From Siphonodentalium dalli (Eukaryota > Mollusca > Scaphopoda > Gadilida > Siphonodentaliidae): a DNA stretch of 64,000 nt. Shown here one piece after another: positions 12,155-25,700 of this stretch. Location: positions 172,554,310 to 172,618,309 of the forward strand of contig CP136064.1 of the NCBI GenBank assembly GCA_032622095.1, written 5' to 3'. Numbering within the stretch: the stretch's first letter is position 1; the number at the start of each line of letters is the position of its first letter. The translations under genes and the position numbers were made by a program. The notes beneath the pieces were generated by a model. It searched no databases. It worked only from the letters and a program-made list of their open reading frames with translations, and was not told the DNA's origin.

Positions 12155-12842
12155 AACAACATAGAGATAAACAACAATTTTAATACATGTATCCAAATAT
12201 TTACCAATAAAAACATCTAAACAAAATCCAACTCTTAATTTTATCATTCAATGATTCAGTCCCACAATTCAGTCCAATTCCCTTCAATAATCTATCAGTA
12301 TTACGATCAAATTAAAGCCCTTTGATTAAAGCCCGTTGTAATCAGCGCCTCCACTGATTAAACATATCGTTGTGTAAACAAACATGGCTAATCCGCCGTA
12401 ATCCACCCTCGGCGAGAGGGACTTGCTGCATATACCAGGGACTTGCTGCGTTTACCGGGGACTTGCTGCATATCCAGGGACTTGCTGCGTACAGTAGAAC
12501 CGGGTTTGAAATATGTCTATTGATTAAGAAAATATGGCTATTGAAACGGAATGTACGTTTATTGAATATGCTATATCTGTACTGATTGTTTGTTATTAAT
12601 TAGTTGAACAACGAATACTATTAAATTAAAATAGTACATTAATTCTGCATCGGTCAACATTGATTATGAATCTATATCTATTAAAACGGAATTGTCTCTT
12701 ATTGAATCAAAGAACGACTATTGGTTTGAAAATGGAGGCTATTGATTTGAAATAGATTGATATTGAATGTGCGATACATGTAGTTGTTTTCACAAACCAC
12801 CATTAACTTTTATTTCATGTAATGGCCGCCCATAAAAACTAG

Positions 12843-13990
12843 ACCGATTGGATTTGGTCACTTAATGGAAAATCTACACGGTCTTTGAAGTGAGTTCATG
12901 TGAAATATTTTTTGTATATAAAAGTCTGTAAAACAACTGTCATTAACAAGTATATGTAAAACGATATTGTTCTTATTTTCATTATTAATAACTCTCCAAT
13001 AATAAAAATTCGCATATCAAAACCTTTGTTATAGAAACATTACTGTTACTTTGGCATTAGAAATCGAAGTCTAATTAGTCCAATAAGATACAAAAGTTTA
13101 ATTAAAACTTGATGGCAAATACTGGAAAAGGTCGAAACATTGGAAAACATATCTAGACTATAATATTTAAACTTAATACGCGATTAGCGATGGTTTCAAC
13201 ACGGAAAATTTTGTTCTTGGGGATCTATCAATAATTAATATAAAGAGAAAGTTTTCCTATATCTGCATTCTTCTTAGTGATGATGTTTTTGTAGAAAAAA
13301 TATTTTTATTGCACATTTACCCACTGCAAGCAAGTGCCTTTTTCTGCAAGCGGTCTCTTTAAGATTACTCTTTAATACAGAAAATTTACTGAAACTTAGC
13401 TAAAACTTAGTATGAAGCTTTTGGAGTGGCATGAAGACGCTGTTAACCATGTGTAAATTGTATGTTACTTCATGTGGTTATAATTTATCCTAATTATTAG
13501 ATTTAGTGGTTTCCACATTTTAACACTATAAACAATACACCCAACAGGAGCCACAGATGATGTCAGCATCTGGGACCCAAAAATGTCAAGTCAACAATGG
13601 TAATACTTCGTTCATTATCAAAATCGTGGAGCTGATTGATACATGTTCGTTGTTTCAATATTAGGGTCCAGCAAATCCGAGTGAGCGAGTTACCAAGATT
13701 TTTGTAGTATTGCCTCAACTTAAAAAAAATGAGAAGGCTCACAAATTGTTATCCTGGACTCAAGAGTATGCATATGTGATCTGTGCATTGTCTGAAAGTT
13801 TTTTTAACAAGACCATGGTATTCAGAAAACTGTGAAATATACCCATGGGATAGAATGATCACCACAGAGAAATCCTGTATGGTGCAGTCGATTTTTCATG
13901 AAATAAAAACTATTGTATATCTGAATGCAAAATAAGCATTCTTCATATATATAAAAAAAGAGATGAGATTTTCACCACAATACATATATC
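12843..13990. other. Intergenic, no gene seen
   Basis: AT-rich sequence with no convincing frame on either strand. The motif attgcacatttacccactgc near 13310 repeats sequence near 10437. Confidence 0.4.
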
Positions 13991-13994
13991 CTTT

Positions 13995-14450
13995 CAATCC
14001 AGGGCCCAGTTGGTAATCTGCATTGTGCATAAGGTCAATGAAGCTGGATTGAATCCCGACAAGCACAGATTTGTGAACCATGCTAACTTTGTCAGTTGCT
14101 TTCTGTAGGTTGGTGGTTTCTGCATGCAATAGAGTGATTTCCTGATGAATTTATTTCCTCCACCGATATACAGTAATGCCCTAAATAATCGACTCCTTAA
14201 CCACAGCAGAATTATGGGTAACTTTTAAGGATTTATTCGGAAATATGGCTTGTTGCCATTCATCGGAAAGCTCTCAATGAGAGCTTTCCGATAGATGGCA
14301 ACAAGCCATATTTCCGACTAAATCCTGAAAAGTTACCCATAATTCTGCTGTGGATAAGGAGTCAATTATTTAGGGCATGACTGTAACTGACAATGCCTTG
14401 ATATGGCTGAAACGATGATACACCCCATTATACCAAACCTAACCTCCCAG
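13995..14450 (+). mobile_element. SINE interrupted by a palindromic MITE
   Basis: The left part (13995-14170) matches the 5165 SINE: B-box-like ggattgaatccc, then tttgtcagttgctttctg, ggtggtttctgcatgcaat and tttcctccaccg. The right part (14384-14450: actgacaatgcc ... aaacgatgatacaccccatt) continues the SINE tail. The palindrome at 14171-14383 sits between them at a TA. Confidence 0.8.
14171..14383. mobile_element. Mariner-like palindromic MITE (family A), copy 1
   Basis: Ends are cagtaatgccctaaataatc and its inverse, TA on both sides, with ~100-bp arms meeting at gctctcaatgagagc. It is inserted in the SINE. TA target use and CAGT ends are characteristic of Tc1/mariner elements; the family name is inference. 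Confidence 0.9.
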
Positions 14451-16070
14451 CCTAGAGGGTGACATATTCTCCCTAAAATGTGGCACGTCAAGTTCTCCTA
14501 ATTACGTCCCAGAGAGAAGTGACTTCTCTCTCATATATCACTATGCATATATCACAACAGCATATTTAATATAGTTACCATTTATAATGTGTTCTTACCC
14601 ACCATAGTGGTTTTATAAATGGGGTGTTGCATAATAAGGATGATGCTGGGGTGTAAATTGAACTTCAGCCATTGTTGATTCTCCCTGAAAACAGTCCACT
14701 TCTCCCTAATAACCAAACAGGGAGTAGTGCATTCTCCCAATCTGAAAGCTCTAGACTGGTGCACAAGGAGGTCCACAGAGGTTGAATTTAGTTATGCTAC
14801 CCACACAGTATCTATAGTCTCAAATTAACATTGTTTTTAGTAACTTTTTCCCTTCTGTTCAGATTCTATATCCCCCGATTTGCAGAAGATAACATGAATA
14901 TAATCGATGTGACTAATATGTGAGCATAACTAACTTCAATTGGGGAACTTCAATCTGATCCTAGGTCTCCCATAGTTGAGGCCTAAGCAGAATCAGGGTC
15001 CCAGAGGGTGAAGTTGATGATGCTAGCTCGCTGTGCTAAATAGTGTCACTAAATTCACCCTCTGGGGACCTCATTCTGCAATTGACAGACACACCATTTC
15101 AAGGCTTGGCCTTCATTTGCATGATAAATTGTCTATAAAGAAATAATATGTTAGCTAAAATTATATGGGGATATCCTCAGCTGGTAAATAGGTAACCCCC
15201 CTAAACCACAGTCCTGGTATAGTCTATATTGGTATTTTCCCATGGGCCTGTGCCCTGAACTGTCTAGATTCTTACCTGATGCAGTTGAATTAACTGCCTG
15301 TTGTTGTTAGAGGTGTTAATTAAGTTACAGTAATGACCCTTTAACCACAGCATAATTATGGGAAATTTTTCAGGATTTAGTAAGAAATATGGCTTGTTGC
15401 CATTCATCGGAAAGCTCTCATCGAGAGCTTTCCGATGAATGGCAGCAAGCCATATTTCCGACTAAATCCTGAAAAAATTCCCATAATTATGCTGTGGTTT
15501 AGGGGTTGATTATTTAGGACATTACTGTATAGCACTGTATCTAGGCTTGGGTGGTCCCTGAAACCTCCAGACCGAGATATTTGGTTATATGGAATGTAGT
15601 CTGCATATAGTCAGTGGGCTTCAAAAAATGTCCTATCTGATAATTTGGCATGAAAGCTATTTTGTATTTAGATCTGTGGGTTTGATTAATGCATAAGATA
15701 ATTAGACAACTTATCAATTTTTTAAGTATAAATTTCAGTTTTAGGGAAAATTTATGTTCTAAAATGTGGTATCAGGGTTTGAAATTTTAACGTTAATTTT
15801 AAATTGTCAAATGTTCTATTTTCGAATCCGTTCCTGGCAGGTTAATTCCGATTGGATTGTTTTGAATAAGCCAAGCTGGAGGGTATTTCGTCCTCATCCT
15901 GAGTAACTAAGTCTAATCGAACCCATGGAAATTGTCAAAACTAAATGTTGTATCACATGACATAGTAATTTTTACTATAAATGTTGTCTAAAATCATGTT
16001 TTCTCATCAATCGGGGAGATATTTTAATTGTGCCATATGAAATAATACTGTAACACTTTCTTAACACTTC
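14451..16070. other. Intergenic repeats, downstream of the myosin gene
   Basis: Contains a family B double palindrome at about 14810-15110, family A at 15328-15527, and otherwise AT-rich DNA without a convincing gene. If the tentative last myosin exon is wrong, the true 3' end could lie here. Confidence 0.6.
15328..15527. mobile_element. Family A palindromic MITE, copy 2
   Basis: Ends are cagtaatgaccc and ggacattactg, TA-flanked, with arms aggatttagtaagaaatatg / catatttccgactaaatcct. It is a diverged full copy. Confidence 0.9.
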
Positions 16071-16198
16071 CATGACTGGAGCTTCCTGAAATTTGCGAAA
16101 ACCCTGTTCCAACACATTCTCTTATATATGCAAGGCTCCAATAGGGACACAGGATCTTTAATGCTGCACCAGTGCAGCTCCTGTCATCAAATGGTTAA
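16071..16198. mobile_element. TTAA-flanked (piggyBac-like) MITE fragment
   Basis: TTAA at both ends. It starts ttaacacttccatgactgg and ends gctcctgtcatcaaatggttaa. The interior holds a half copy of the tctcttatatatgcaaggc core. It is a diverged relative of the element at 30825-31084. Confidence 0.7.
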
Positions 16199-16449
16199 GT
16201 GTAATGACAGTAATTGCATATCATATAATCAACCATAGTTTTTTGTATCTCTGGTAATTTTTTTGGAGGATACAACTTTTAGAGAAGCCCATTGATAATA
16301 TGGTTTCCAGTGGTGTATTACAGTTTTGAGCCATCTCAAACTTTCCAATCAGGCCTGCCCTTTTGAAGTTGTAACCAACTTCCGCTAATATTCAAATCAA
16401 ATAGCAATATATTAATATTGGACCTATTGTAGACCAAATTTCAATCAAT

Positions 16450-16742
16450 GGAATAAATAATCAACAAGAAGTAATCAGAGAAAAAATTCTTTATATTGCA
16501 GTCACACTATACTATAGATATAGTGCTCATATATTATAAAGAAACAGTGTATATTGTAACAAATTTCTAGACAAAAATTTTATAATGCACATTTCCCGGA
16601 AGATAAATTAATGATATTAAAGCAAGTTTTTGTCTCATGTTTTGAGTAAGAAACAGAAGAAAAACAGGCTGTTTTGCACTAAAAACCACACACAGTCCGT
16701 TGTCCAGTAGTCTGATCTTTTCAAGTCCTTCATGGCTTATAA
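16450..16742 (-). CDS. Tentative terminal exon v32: one codon, stop, 3' UTR
   Basis: A strong acceptor (ttctgtttttcttttag) is followed directly by TTA TAA, so the tail would end ...RSSVSVQP-Leu-stop (coding bases 16737-16742). The rest would be untranslated. I see no AATAAA within about 300 bp; AATATAAA-like sequence near 16490 is the nearest candidate, and the listed low end is only a guess. A very short terminal exon has precedent in Drosophila Mhc (single residue). A longer alternative tailpiece exon may exist but was not recognised. Confidence 0.42.
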
Positions 16743-19700
16743 CTAAAAGAAAAACAGAAGTGATATGAAACACTCCGGTAGGGTGATCAAATAGAAATAG
16801 AGAATAATGTTGCTCAAAGTAGTTATTTTTTACGAATAATAATCCAAATTTACAACACACACCGTTCATTCTTATATATGAATTAAATGCAATGACTCTT
16901 GATGGCAAAATCATTTGCGTTTGTTTATCACTGATAGTTGCGCCACGAATAAATATGTAAATATTTACAATTGAGGGTAGTTAACATGATGTTTTCTATG
17001 GAGTGGTATGCTCCATTTCTTTGAGATTTTCGACGATGTTAGTAGAATGCTACATTCCCCCAGTTGGCTAAGCACCTGAATGTGGGGATGTGAATTTGTG
17101 GATTTAGGCATCATATTTATCCACATCAATATGTCCAACAATAGCCAGTTTATGACATCATTGATAGTCACTATTGAGAAATTGGATCTCCAGGTAATTC
17201 AGCCCCAAATGGGTCCATATAGGTCTATATTTGAGTCGCAAGGCGCGCTCGCCGTCGGGCCGGGGTTCGCATCCCACCCAATCTCAAAAATTTGCATTGT
17301 CTCAAAAATCAAATTTGCTTCTAAAAATAGGCGCCTGGTGTGTTGTATAGTCCCAAGCATGTTCTAAGAACAATGCTCGCCATGTTTCGGAGGCATAAAA
17401 TTTATAACATTGCTGCTGTGCCGTACCTCCTATATACATATATATATAGAGACCTTAAAATGTGAATATAGTGTCCTAAGTGCGACGTCGGAATACAGCG
17501 GCCATTCAAGCTTCCTTTTTTGGGGTTGCTTCGGTGGCCGTGTGGTATTGACGTCGGACTTTGAGTCACAAGGCACGCTCGCCATCGGGCCGGGGTTCGC
17601 ATCCCACCCAATCTCAAAAAATTTGCATTGTCTCAATAATCAAATTTGCTTCTATTATACAATGGATCAGACCATGTAGTATATAAACAATAACGAATAG
17701 GTCACTGGCAAATGACTCATACTAGTATTTTTAATATATTGATTACATTTCATCTCGTCTTCCGTGTTTTCCCTAACTATTTTTATGATATGCCGAAACC
17801 AAATGTCCACTTTTGTACTTACTGGTTGGACGGACACAGAGCTCCTGTTACGAGCACGGAGTTTCTGTAAAGCCTGCTCAGCAGCATCTGCTCTTTCCTC
17901 CGCATCTTCTAACTCCTGCTGTACGCTTCTGTATTTGCTCAGGTTTACAGCAGCAATTTCCTCCTGAAAAAAGTGCAAAACGTTTCATCAGTAAACATCT
18001 ATACAACAAATGGCTAATGGGCTATTACTTTGAATGTTTTGAATCTTCATTATTAATTTCATCATGCCGGTCATTATTAATTTCATCATGTCAGTCAATG
18101 AGTTGTGTCCGAAATTGCAATGATGAACTTATGAAAAGTGACCCTAGAATTGGGCTGACGTTGAAGTAACATATCTTCAAATATCAAATTAGAATAGTAC
18201 ATGTAATTTGAGGGTTTTATATCAGGGGATTCACAACAAAGCAAATGCAGGAAATACTTATATATGGACTTCATATGCCTTGGAAAAGTAAATTATCAGA
18301 AATTTTCTCAGGTAGTCACACATAAATTGATTTGTCTCATTCCATTTTCTGTATGTTATTGAACTCACTGTATGACATACCACAAAGAAAAGATATACTT
18401 GTCATCCGATGAAATAGGTTGAATATTTCTCGTTAAGATGTAGATTTTATGGTTTAGTTAATTTCTAGAATTAGTGAATTGTTGACTAAACCTTAGTCTT
18501 TGTGACTCCTTCAAATGACAACAGATCAACAGCACAGATCAGGCCTTTAGATTTGCTTAATTTTGGGCAGACCTCATCACATCGGGCTGATCATGGTTCA
18601 GCCTGGTCTAAGAAAAATATCAAATTTGGCATCAAAACTTACACAAAGCATGTCTTCATTAACCCTTTGAGTGCCATGTCAATTTTTGTATCAACCCATA
18701 TACCCTGTGCCAATGCATTATCTTATATATGCGAGTCGACCATAGGTCGCCTCGCATATATAAGAGAATGCATTGGCTTAACAATTTTTTTTTTTTTTAC
18801 AATTTTTTACAATTTTAATAATTTATTCTTATATTCTTTAACAGACTTATTTTGTAGGTTTAGGGCCGATGAGATTGGCCCCTGGCACTCAAAGGGTTAA
18901 CACTATTATGTGCACAATTCTATATTTTGGCAGACCCTTTTCTATCTTGAATAGGAAGGAATTTAACCCTTTCTATATACTAAATACTCATTGACAAGTA
19001 GTTCCCTTAGGAAATGTTCAACTAATAAGTATGTTTGTTGAACTTATTATTTGAACATTTCCTAAGGTAACCGACCTTATTATCTGAATATTTCCTACCA
19101 AAGAATATGAATCCTTCTGCCCTTCTATTATCTTTTCGTCATAAAATTGTCTGATAATTTATCGACCATACATATAAATGTATAATTTGACAGAATGGGT
19201 TAAAGGCTTGCAGAGGGATAAATTTCCCTGTGAGATCATTCCCCTGCATACTGAAACCACCGAATGAATCAGATTTCTACACTCTACAATTTTGAGCTGG
19301 ATCTGGAACCAGCTTCGCCAATGGCGGACAACTATAATACATGCTTAATGCACTATGCACCTTACCAACTGAGTGACCGGACCCCATGGCCATGAAATAT
19401 AACCAATCAGTCTACTTACCGCTTCCTCCATCTGTCTCTTCAATGTTTTAATCTTGGCATTGAGTTTGTCGGAAATGTCGCTTGCACGTTCCACAGTTTT
19501 GCGATCCTCGTCACCCTGTAGAGTGAGCTCCTTAAGACGACGATCAGCCTTACGAGTGTTCTTCTGTGACTCTGCATGACGTCTCTGTTCACCGTCAAGC
19601 TCTCCTTCCAGTTCTCTAACCTATTTAAAATCATATTAGAAGTTATTGTGAACAATAGGTTGAAATGAAATATCACATAAGAAATGAACCATGGTGTAAA

Positions 19701-22700
19701 TGTGGTCATGTGATCATGACGAGAACAAAATTAGCACATGCAGCACATTTTGCTGAACTTTTATTGCGGTCAAAATCCATGACCACGTTTATTACTTATA
19801 TTCACATGCTTAAATAAATGACAATTTCTAATTTTTTATATCATTTCCATTAATAATTCAACTTCGATGCAATCTGGTGTGGCTAATCTCTCAATTGATC
19901 CACTTGCAATAAAAGATTACTCCGAATCAGATTCCGTCTGGCTCACTACTAAAGCCTAACGTGAAAAATTATCATGCAGACACTTTCAGCATATGTAAAA
20001 ATAGAATGATGGTCCCATTCCCAACAGGGCTGTAATGATACATGCCTGCCATAATATGATACGTATCATTATTTATTTCTCACAATACAATATATACAAT
20101 TCACTTAAGACTTAAAACATTATTGAAATTTTAACCTGCAGTGACTTGGTGGCCAGTGACTTGGTGGCCAGTGACTTGGTGGCCAGATAAAATGATAATT
20201 CCATTTCTCATTTCTAATATCATACAATTCAATATTAACACCTGAGGTAATATAGTCTGACTGAAACAATTGAATTATCCTTTAGCTTTTGTTGGCCACA
20301 AGTATTGAATGCTAGATTTAAAAGTCACAGCCACTAAGGAACTGTACGTAGTCGACAAAATATATCAAAATGTGGGAATAAGCACATCACAATACATCTG
20401 TTAAGACCTATCACGATACAATTCTTCAGAAAGAACAATGATACACGTGTATCACGATTAATCGTGACACCCCTAGTTCTTAAATAGGAAGACAGAATAA
20501 TCGCAAAATTTTCAAAATACTTACCCTCGTTTCGAGTTTAGCAATCTCCTTTCTGCCTCCTTTAAGGCACTGTGCTTCGGCTTCGTCCAGTCTTGCCTGC
20601 AAATCTTTCATCTGTGATTCGATTTTCTTTCTGAGTGTTTCTATCTGCATCGAATGCTCCTGTTCCTGGCGGAGCTCATCAGACAGTCTGGTAGCGTCAG
20701 CATTTGCCTTCTTTGCTTGATCCTCGGCAGCCCTTCTCTCAACACTTAGGTCCTCCAGATCGGCCTGACAACAGAAAACAGGGAGACTTCATCAGGTAAT
20801 GATTTGCTGTGGGTTCATGCACACAAACAAAGCCTATTTCATCATGGAATTTATTTCGTTCAGATGGAGCTCAGAAACCAGCAGGTAATAAAAGAAACTT
20901 TTGCACTTGAATACCCAAGTGGTTTTAGTGTAATGTGAACACACTTGCTCAACAAAAATATTTTTAATAATGTTTTATACAGGTTAGTAGTAGCATACAT
21001 CATATGTAAAGGTTTGTAGATTATTTACAGTGGAATCATTTCCACATGCTTTTGAGTATAAATTCAATGTAAATGAAGGGCTAAATATTTACATGTTTAC
21101 CTAGGCTGCATGACATCATGTTTTCTGATGTGGCACAACCAATGTAGTTAGATTATAATGGCAACACTAAATGAGTGTTACATTCAGGCATACATCAGTG
21201 CTGAGACATTGAATAAGTGCACATTATGCCTTTAAAGGTATTCAATCCAATCAGAAGGTCCCCCATATCATAAAGTTACAAAAAAAATTCTTCAAATTAC
21301 GCTTTTGTTATCAGAATCGATTAATTGCAACAAAATAATGCTAACCGCTGTCAACTATGGTATAAAATGATTTATCAACATGTTGCTCAATGAAATATGG
21401 CCGTATTCTCACTTTCTTATCAAGAAATTTGGCCGTATTACCACTTGATTTTAGAGTTATCCATCTTCATCCGCAATTTTGTCCGAGAATGCTCGGTTTG
21501 ACAACTCATTTCTGGGCCACAAATAATTAAACATTTCGAGAAATTACAAATTGAAAAAATTTATATCTGATCACTCTGACCTTGAATCAAATATTTTTCA
21601 CCCCGAAGCCAATGAAATAGTCATTTGGCAGCATTAATTCGGATTATGCATCTTTAAAGATATACATGTATGTGCTTATTTCACTGCATCAAAATGATAA
21701 TACTGTTCCGCGATTACACCCATGCCGAGAATAAAATAATGAACTTCTATTTCAGATATTATAAGCAGAGAATAGGCAGGGAAATACTTTGAGGATTCAT
21801 TTATATGGATGTTCAGCTAATAATTTTAAACAAAAAGCCTACTCATCAGCGAGTGTTCAGTTCTATTCATATATCTGACAGTCAGACTTACAGACATGGC
21901 CTGGACATCAGCCTCCAGCCTCTTTTTCTGTGCATTCATATTAGAACTCTCCGCAGTTAGCTCGTTAACTCTTCCTTCAGCATCCGAGAGTTCATTCTCA
22001 GCAGATTTACGAGCTCTGTCAGCCTAAAATAGTAAGGTAAACAGTCATTAAATATTATCAAGTGAGTCATTAAATATTATCAAGTGAATATACTATGGTG
22101 TTATAATACAACATCATGATAATTATCAAATAATGGGTGGTTTTTAAAAATGCATTTCTCATAGATGGAACATACTTAGTCCCCTCATGATTTCAAACTG
22201 ATGATGTCAACAACTCGGGTATGAAAAATCTTCATTCTCAGAAGTTTAATTAAAACTCATCTGGCTTCCGGACTATTACCCATATTCACATGAAATATAT
22301 ATAAATATACCAAAGATACTCAATATATGCCCATTGGGTCAAGGGAGGGGTGGGTTCCATCTCCATATTACATATACAAATGTTCCAAATGATCGCAGGC
22401 ATTTCATCATTGTGAGTAATTGAAGTTACATAATCCATGACAATTATAGGTACATAATTATGTATTATCAAAAAGATTTTGATACTGGTGGTATATATAT
22501 ATATATATATATATTCTCAGTGGCATTACAGGTTTTATTTATATCCTGACAGGATTCCCCCCACCTGGGCACCCCCCCCCCCTCCAGAAAGTTTTCACTG
22601 TGAATAAGCTACATATCTTTAAAGTTTCATCCTTTAGCTACTAAAGTCACGATTCAACCCCTAAGGGACTCCACTATTACTGACCGAAGTTGAAGGGTCA

Positions 22701-25700
22701 TTGATACTAATTTTTGGTAATCTGACTAATTCGATTGAGAAGACTTTTTGAGGAGACATTATTTTGTAGACATACTTGTTCCAATGTCATGGTCAGCTTG
22801 TCGTTATCACCCTGAAGGTTGTTGCTTCTTCGTTCAGCCATGGAAAGGCTCTCACGGGTTTCATCTCGTTCTCTCAAAGCCTCCTCTACTGATGACTGCA
22901 TGTCCTGTATAATGAAAAAGTATTGATTGAACATGTTTTATTCTAAATATGATATAGCATACAACACATTATAGGTAAGAGTACAGTTATACCCTAAATA
23001 ATCAACTCCTTAACCACAGCATAATTATTGGTAATTTTTCAGGATTTATTTGGAAATATGACTTGTTGCCATTCATCGGAAAGTTCCAAGTGCATGTAGA
23101 GAGCCAAATATATTTTGAGCTGCAATTTCTTCCAGACTGCAATCACCATTTTAATGAAAGGGTTAGTGGTAAGTTAGTAAAAATTATCAGCATTTATGAT
23201 TTTGTCTGAATTGTCAAATTTGGATACAAAAGTTATTTTATTTCTTAACAGTTGGATGCTATCAAGCCTGCAAATAGTGTGTCTATCATTTGCAGAATGA
23301 GGTCCCCAGAGGGTGAATTTAATGACGCTGTCCCGCACGGCTGGCTAACATACCCAAATTCACCGTCTTATTCTGCATGCTTAGGCCTCAACTTGTATGG
23401 GATACCTAGGATCAAATTGAAGTTCCCCAGTTGATGTTGGTGTTGTTCACCATTTGGTCACCTCGATTATGCATTTTATCTTCTGCAAGTTAGGGGATAT
23501 CAAAAGTTCCCATAAGGGAAAAAGTTACTAAATTTTTTTTAATTTGAGACAATAGATACTTCCCTAAGTAGAATGTGCTAGCTTCACCAAATTCACCCTC
23601 TGGGGACCTCAATCTGCAAATGACGGACCCAATATTTGCAGACTTGAACACCACTTCAAATACATCTAGTACATACCCTGCATTGCTGCTGAGCCTTCTT
23701 GGAGTTTTTCTCATGCTCGGCTTTAGTTCTGTTTGCTCCATCCAAGGCAACTTCAAGTTCATTAATATCTGATTCTAGCTTCTTACGAATTCTCAGAGCA
23801 TCATTCTTGCCCTTAGATTCGGCTTCCAGTGATGCCTGCATGGATTCCAATGCTCTTTGGTGGTTGCGGCTGCAAAAACATTACACAGTTGAAGGACTTG
23901 AAATCTTAAAAGAGGTGTAATATCTCTTTTCATTTAGAATTAATGGGACTTCAAATCAGAATTTTTAACCAATTCTCTGTTATATTATTTAAAATGGAAC
24001 AATATCTTTGGGCATGTAAACTTAATTCAGCACATGGCTATATCCACATTATTAAAGGAGAAAAATTAAGTTATTTTAATCATTAGGATTGAATGGTTTC
24101 AAGGCCTCTCCTAGTGGATTTATGTGAATTGATTTATTGGGGTTTATATATCTGATATATATCTCCACCAATTATGTAATTTTCATGCATGATATTATGT
24201 GAAATATATTGAGAGTTGATAATTCCTCTCTCAAAGAAAATGTAACATACTTGCCAAACGTTTTGTTGGATGAAAATGTTTGCTAAATGGAAATAAATTT
24301 TGCAATTGGCAATTGGTAGAGCAAATTATTGACTGGGAAAAATGGCTCAAAATGTTCTGCAATTTCTACTTGTCACTGGGGACACAGGTAGAATTCCTTC
24401 TTTTGTACTTACATTAAGAATTTTAAGGATGTAGGTGGGCAACAGTTTACATGAAATCCAGCAAATTGATCTGGAATTATCATAGATTGAGAGATGTCTC
24501 ATAGTCTCTATATAGGTATTACATATACATAGGTATTATTCTACCTTCACAACATAAGCCCAAAGACTACTAGTAAGGTTACATGTCACTAACATAAGAT
24601 CAACTGATATAGGTGACAGGTTAGCAAACAATTCTACAGTAATGCTCTAAATAATCGACTCCTTAACCACAGCAGAATTATGGGTAATTTTTCAGGATTC
24701 TGCTGTGGTTAAGGAGTCAATTATTTAGAGCATTACTGTACTTGTCACCCACAAACAGTAACCTGCCAGTGAAAGGTGAACATATTTTGAGGCCTCCTTG
24801 TAATGATTCTCGGTCTCTTTACTTACCGGGTGTTCTCAAAGTCATCTTCCTTGTCTCTGATTCTCTTGTCAATATCAGCCTTGACCTGTGACATTTCGAC
24901 TGACGCACGCTGTACTTTAGCCTCTTCCTGTTCCAAAGCAGCCTCTGCCTCTTCAAGAGCTGACTGAAGCTCATCCTTCTCCATTTCAAGACGACGGCGG
25001 GCTTTCTCAACCTCGTGTGTGCTACGGCCTTCATCACTTAGCTGATCACTAAGATCATGGATTTCATCTGGAACAGGAGTAGAATTCATTAATTGTGCTT
25101 CCGCGTTGGTATTAGGCCTGGAAATATTGTGGCGAAAATTTGCAGAATGAGGTCCCAGAGGGTGAATTTAGTGATGCTACGCCGCACACCAGGCTAGCGT
25201 GACCTAATTCATCCTCTGGGGATCTCATTCTCATGGCCTCATCTGTTATGGGAGGAATAGACTCAGATTTAAGTTCCCAGATGGGGATGTGCACCCATTG
25301 GGTACCTTGATTATGCATTTTGTCATCTGCCAATTTGGATATATAGCGAAACTAAACTAAAAGAACAAAACAAAACTTTCTAAAGAAGTTTCTAAAGAAA
25401 CTAAAACTTGATGATTTGATGAAAAGATACGTTCTAGAGAGGCCTAAGCAGAATGAGGTCCACAGAAGGTGAATATAGTAATGCTGGCATGCTGGGGACC
25501 TCTTCTGCAAATGTCCGGCACCATATTTGGAGGCCTGATTGGCATTCTAAACAAACCATGATAGGAGGTGGTTGCCATGCAAATCAAACCTATCCCTGCT
25601 GAGATACAGTAATGCCCTAAATAATCGACTCCTTAATCACCGCAGAATTATGGGTAACTTTTCAGGATTTAGTCAGAAATATGGCTTATTGCCATACAAG

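Larger units (their letters stand above)
10565..12842 (+). mobile_element. Long-TIR DNA transposon, MULE-like deletion derivative
   Basis: The left arm begins at 10565 (ctagtatgggcggccatt...). The right arm reads inward from 12842 (ctagtttttatgggcggcc). Arms share acatgaaataaaagttaatg, gtggtttgtgaaaacaa, ccattttcaaaccaatagtc and a block of acgcagcaagtccctgg repeats (left 11117-11195, inverted right 12416-12492), so the inverted repeats are hundreds of bp. Such long terminal repeats with a transposase remnant are typical of Mutator-like elements. The left arm has an extra 19-bp x 6 tandem. The enclosed gene is broken (next entry). Confidence 0.75.

Noticed and set aside
16965-17171. 68-codon minus frame near the myosin 3' end as a tail exon
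   Set aside because: It overlaps dispersed family E, starts without an acceptor in the right phase, and does not resemble any myosin tailpiece.
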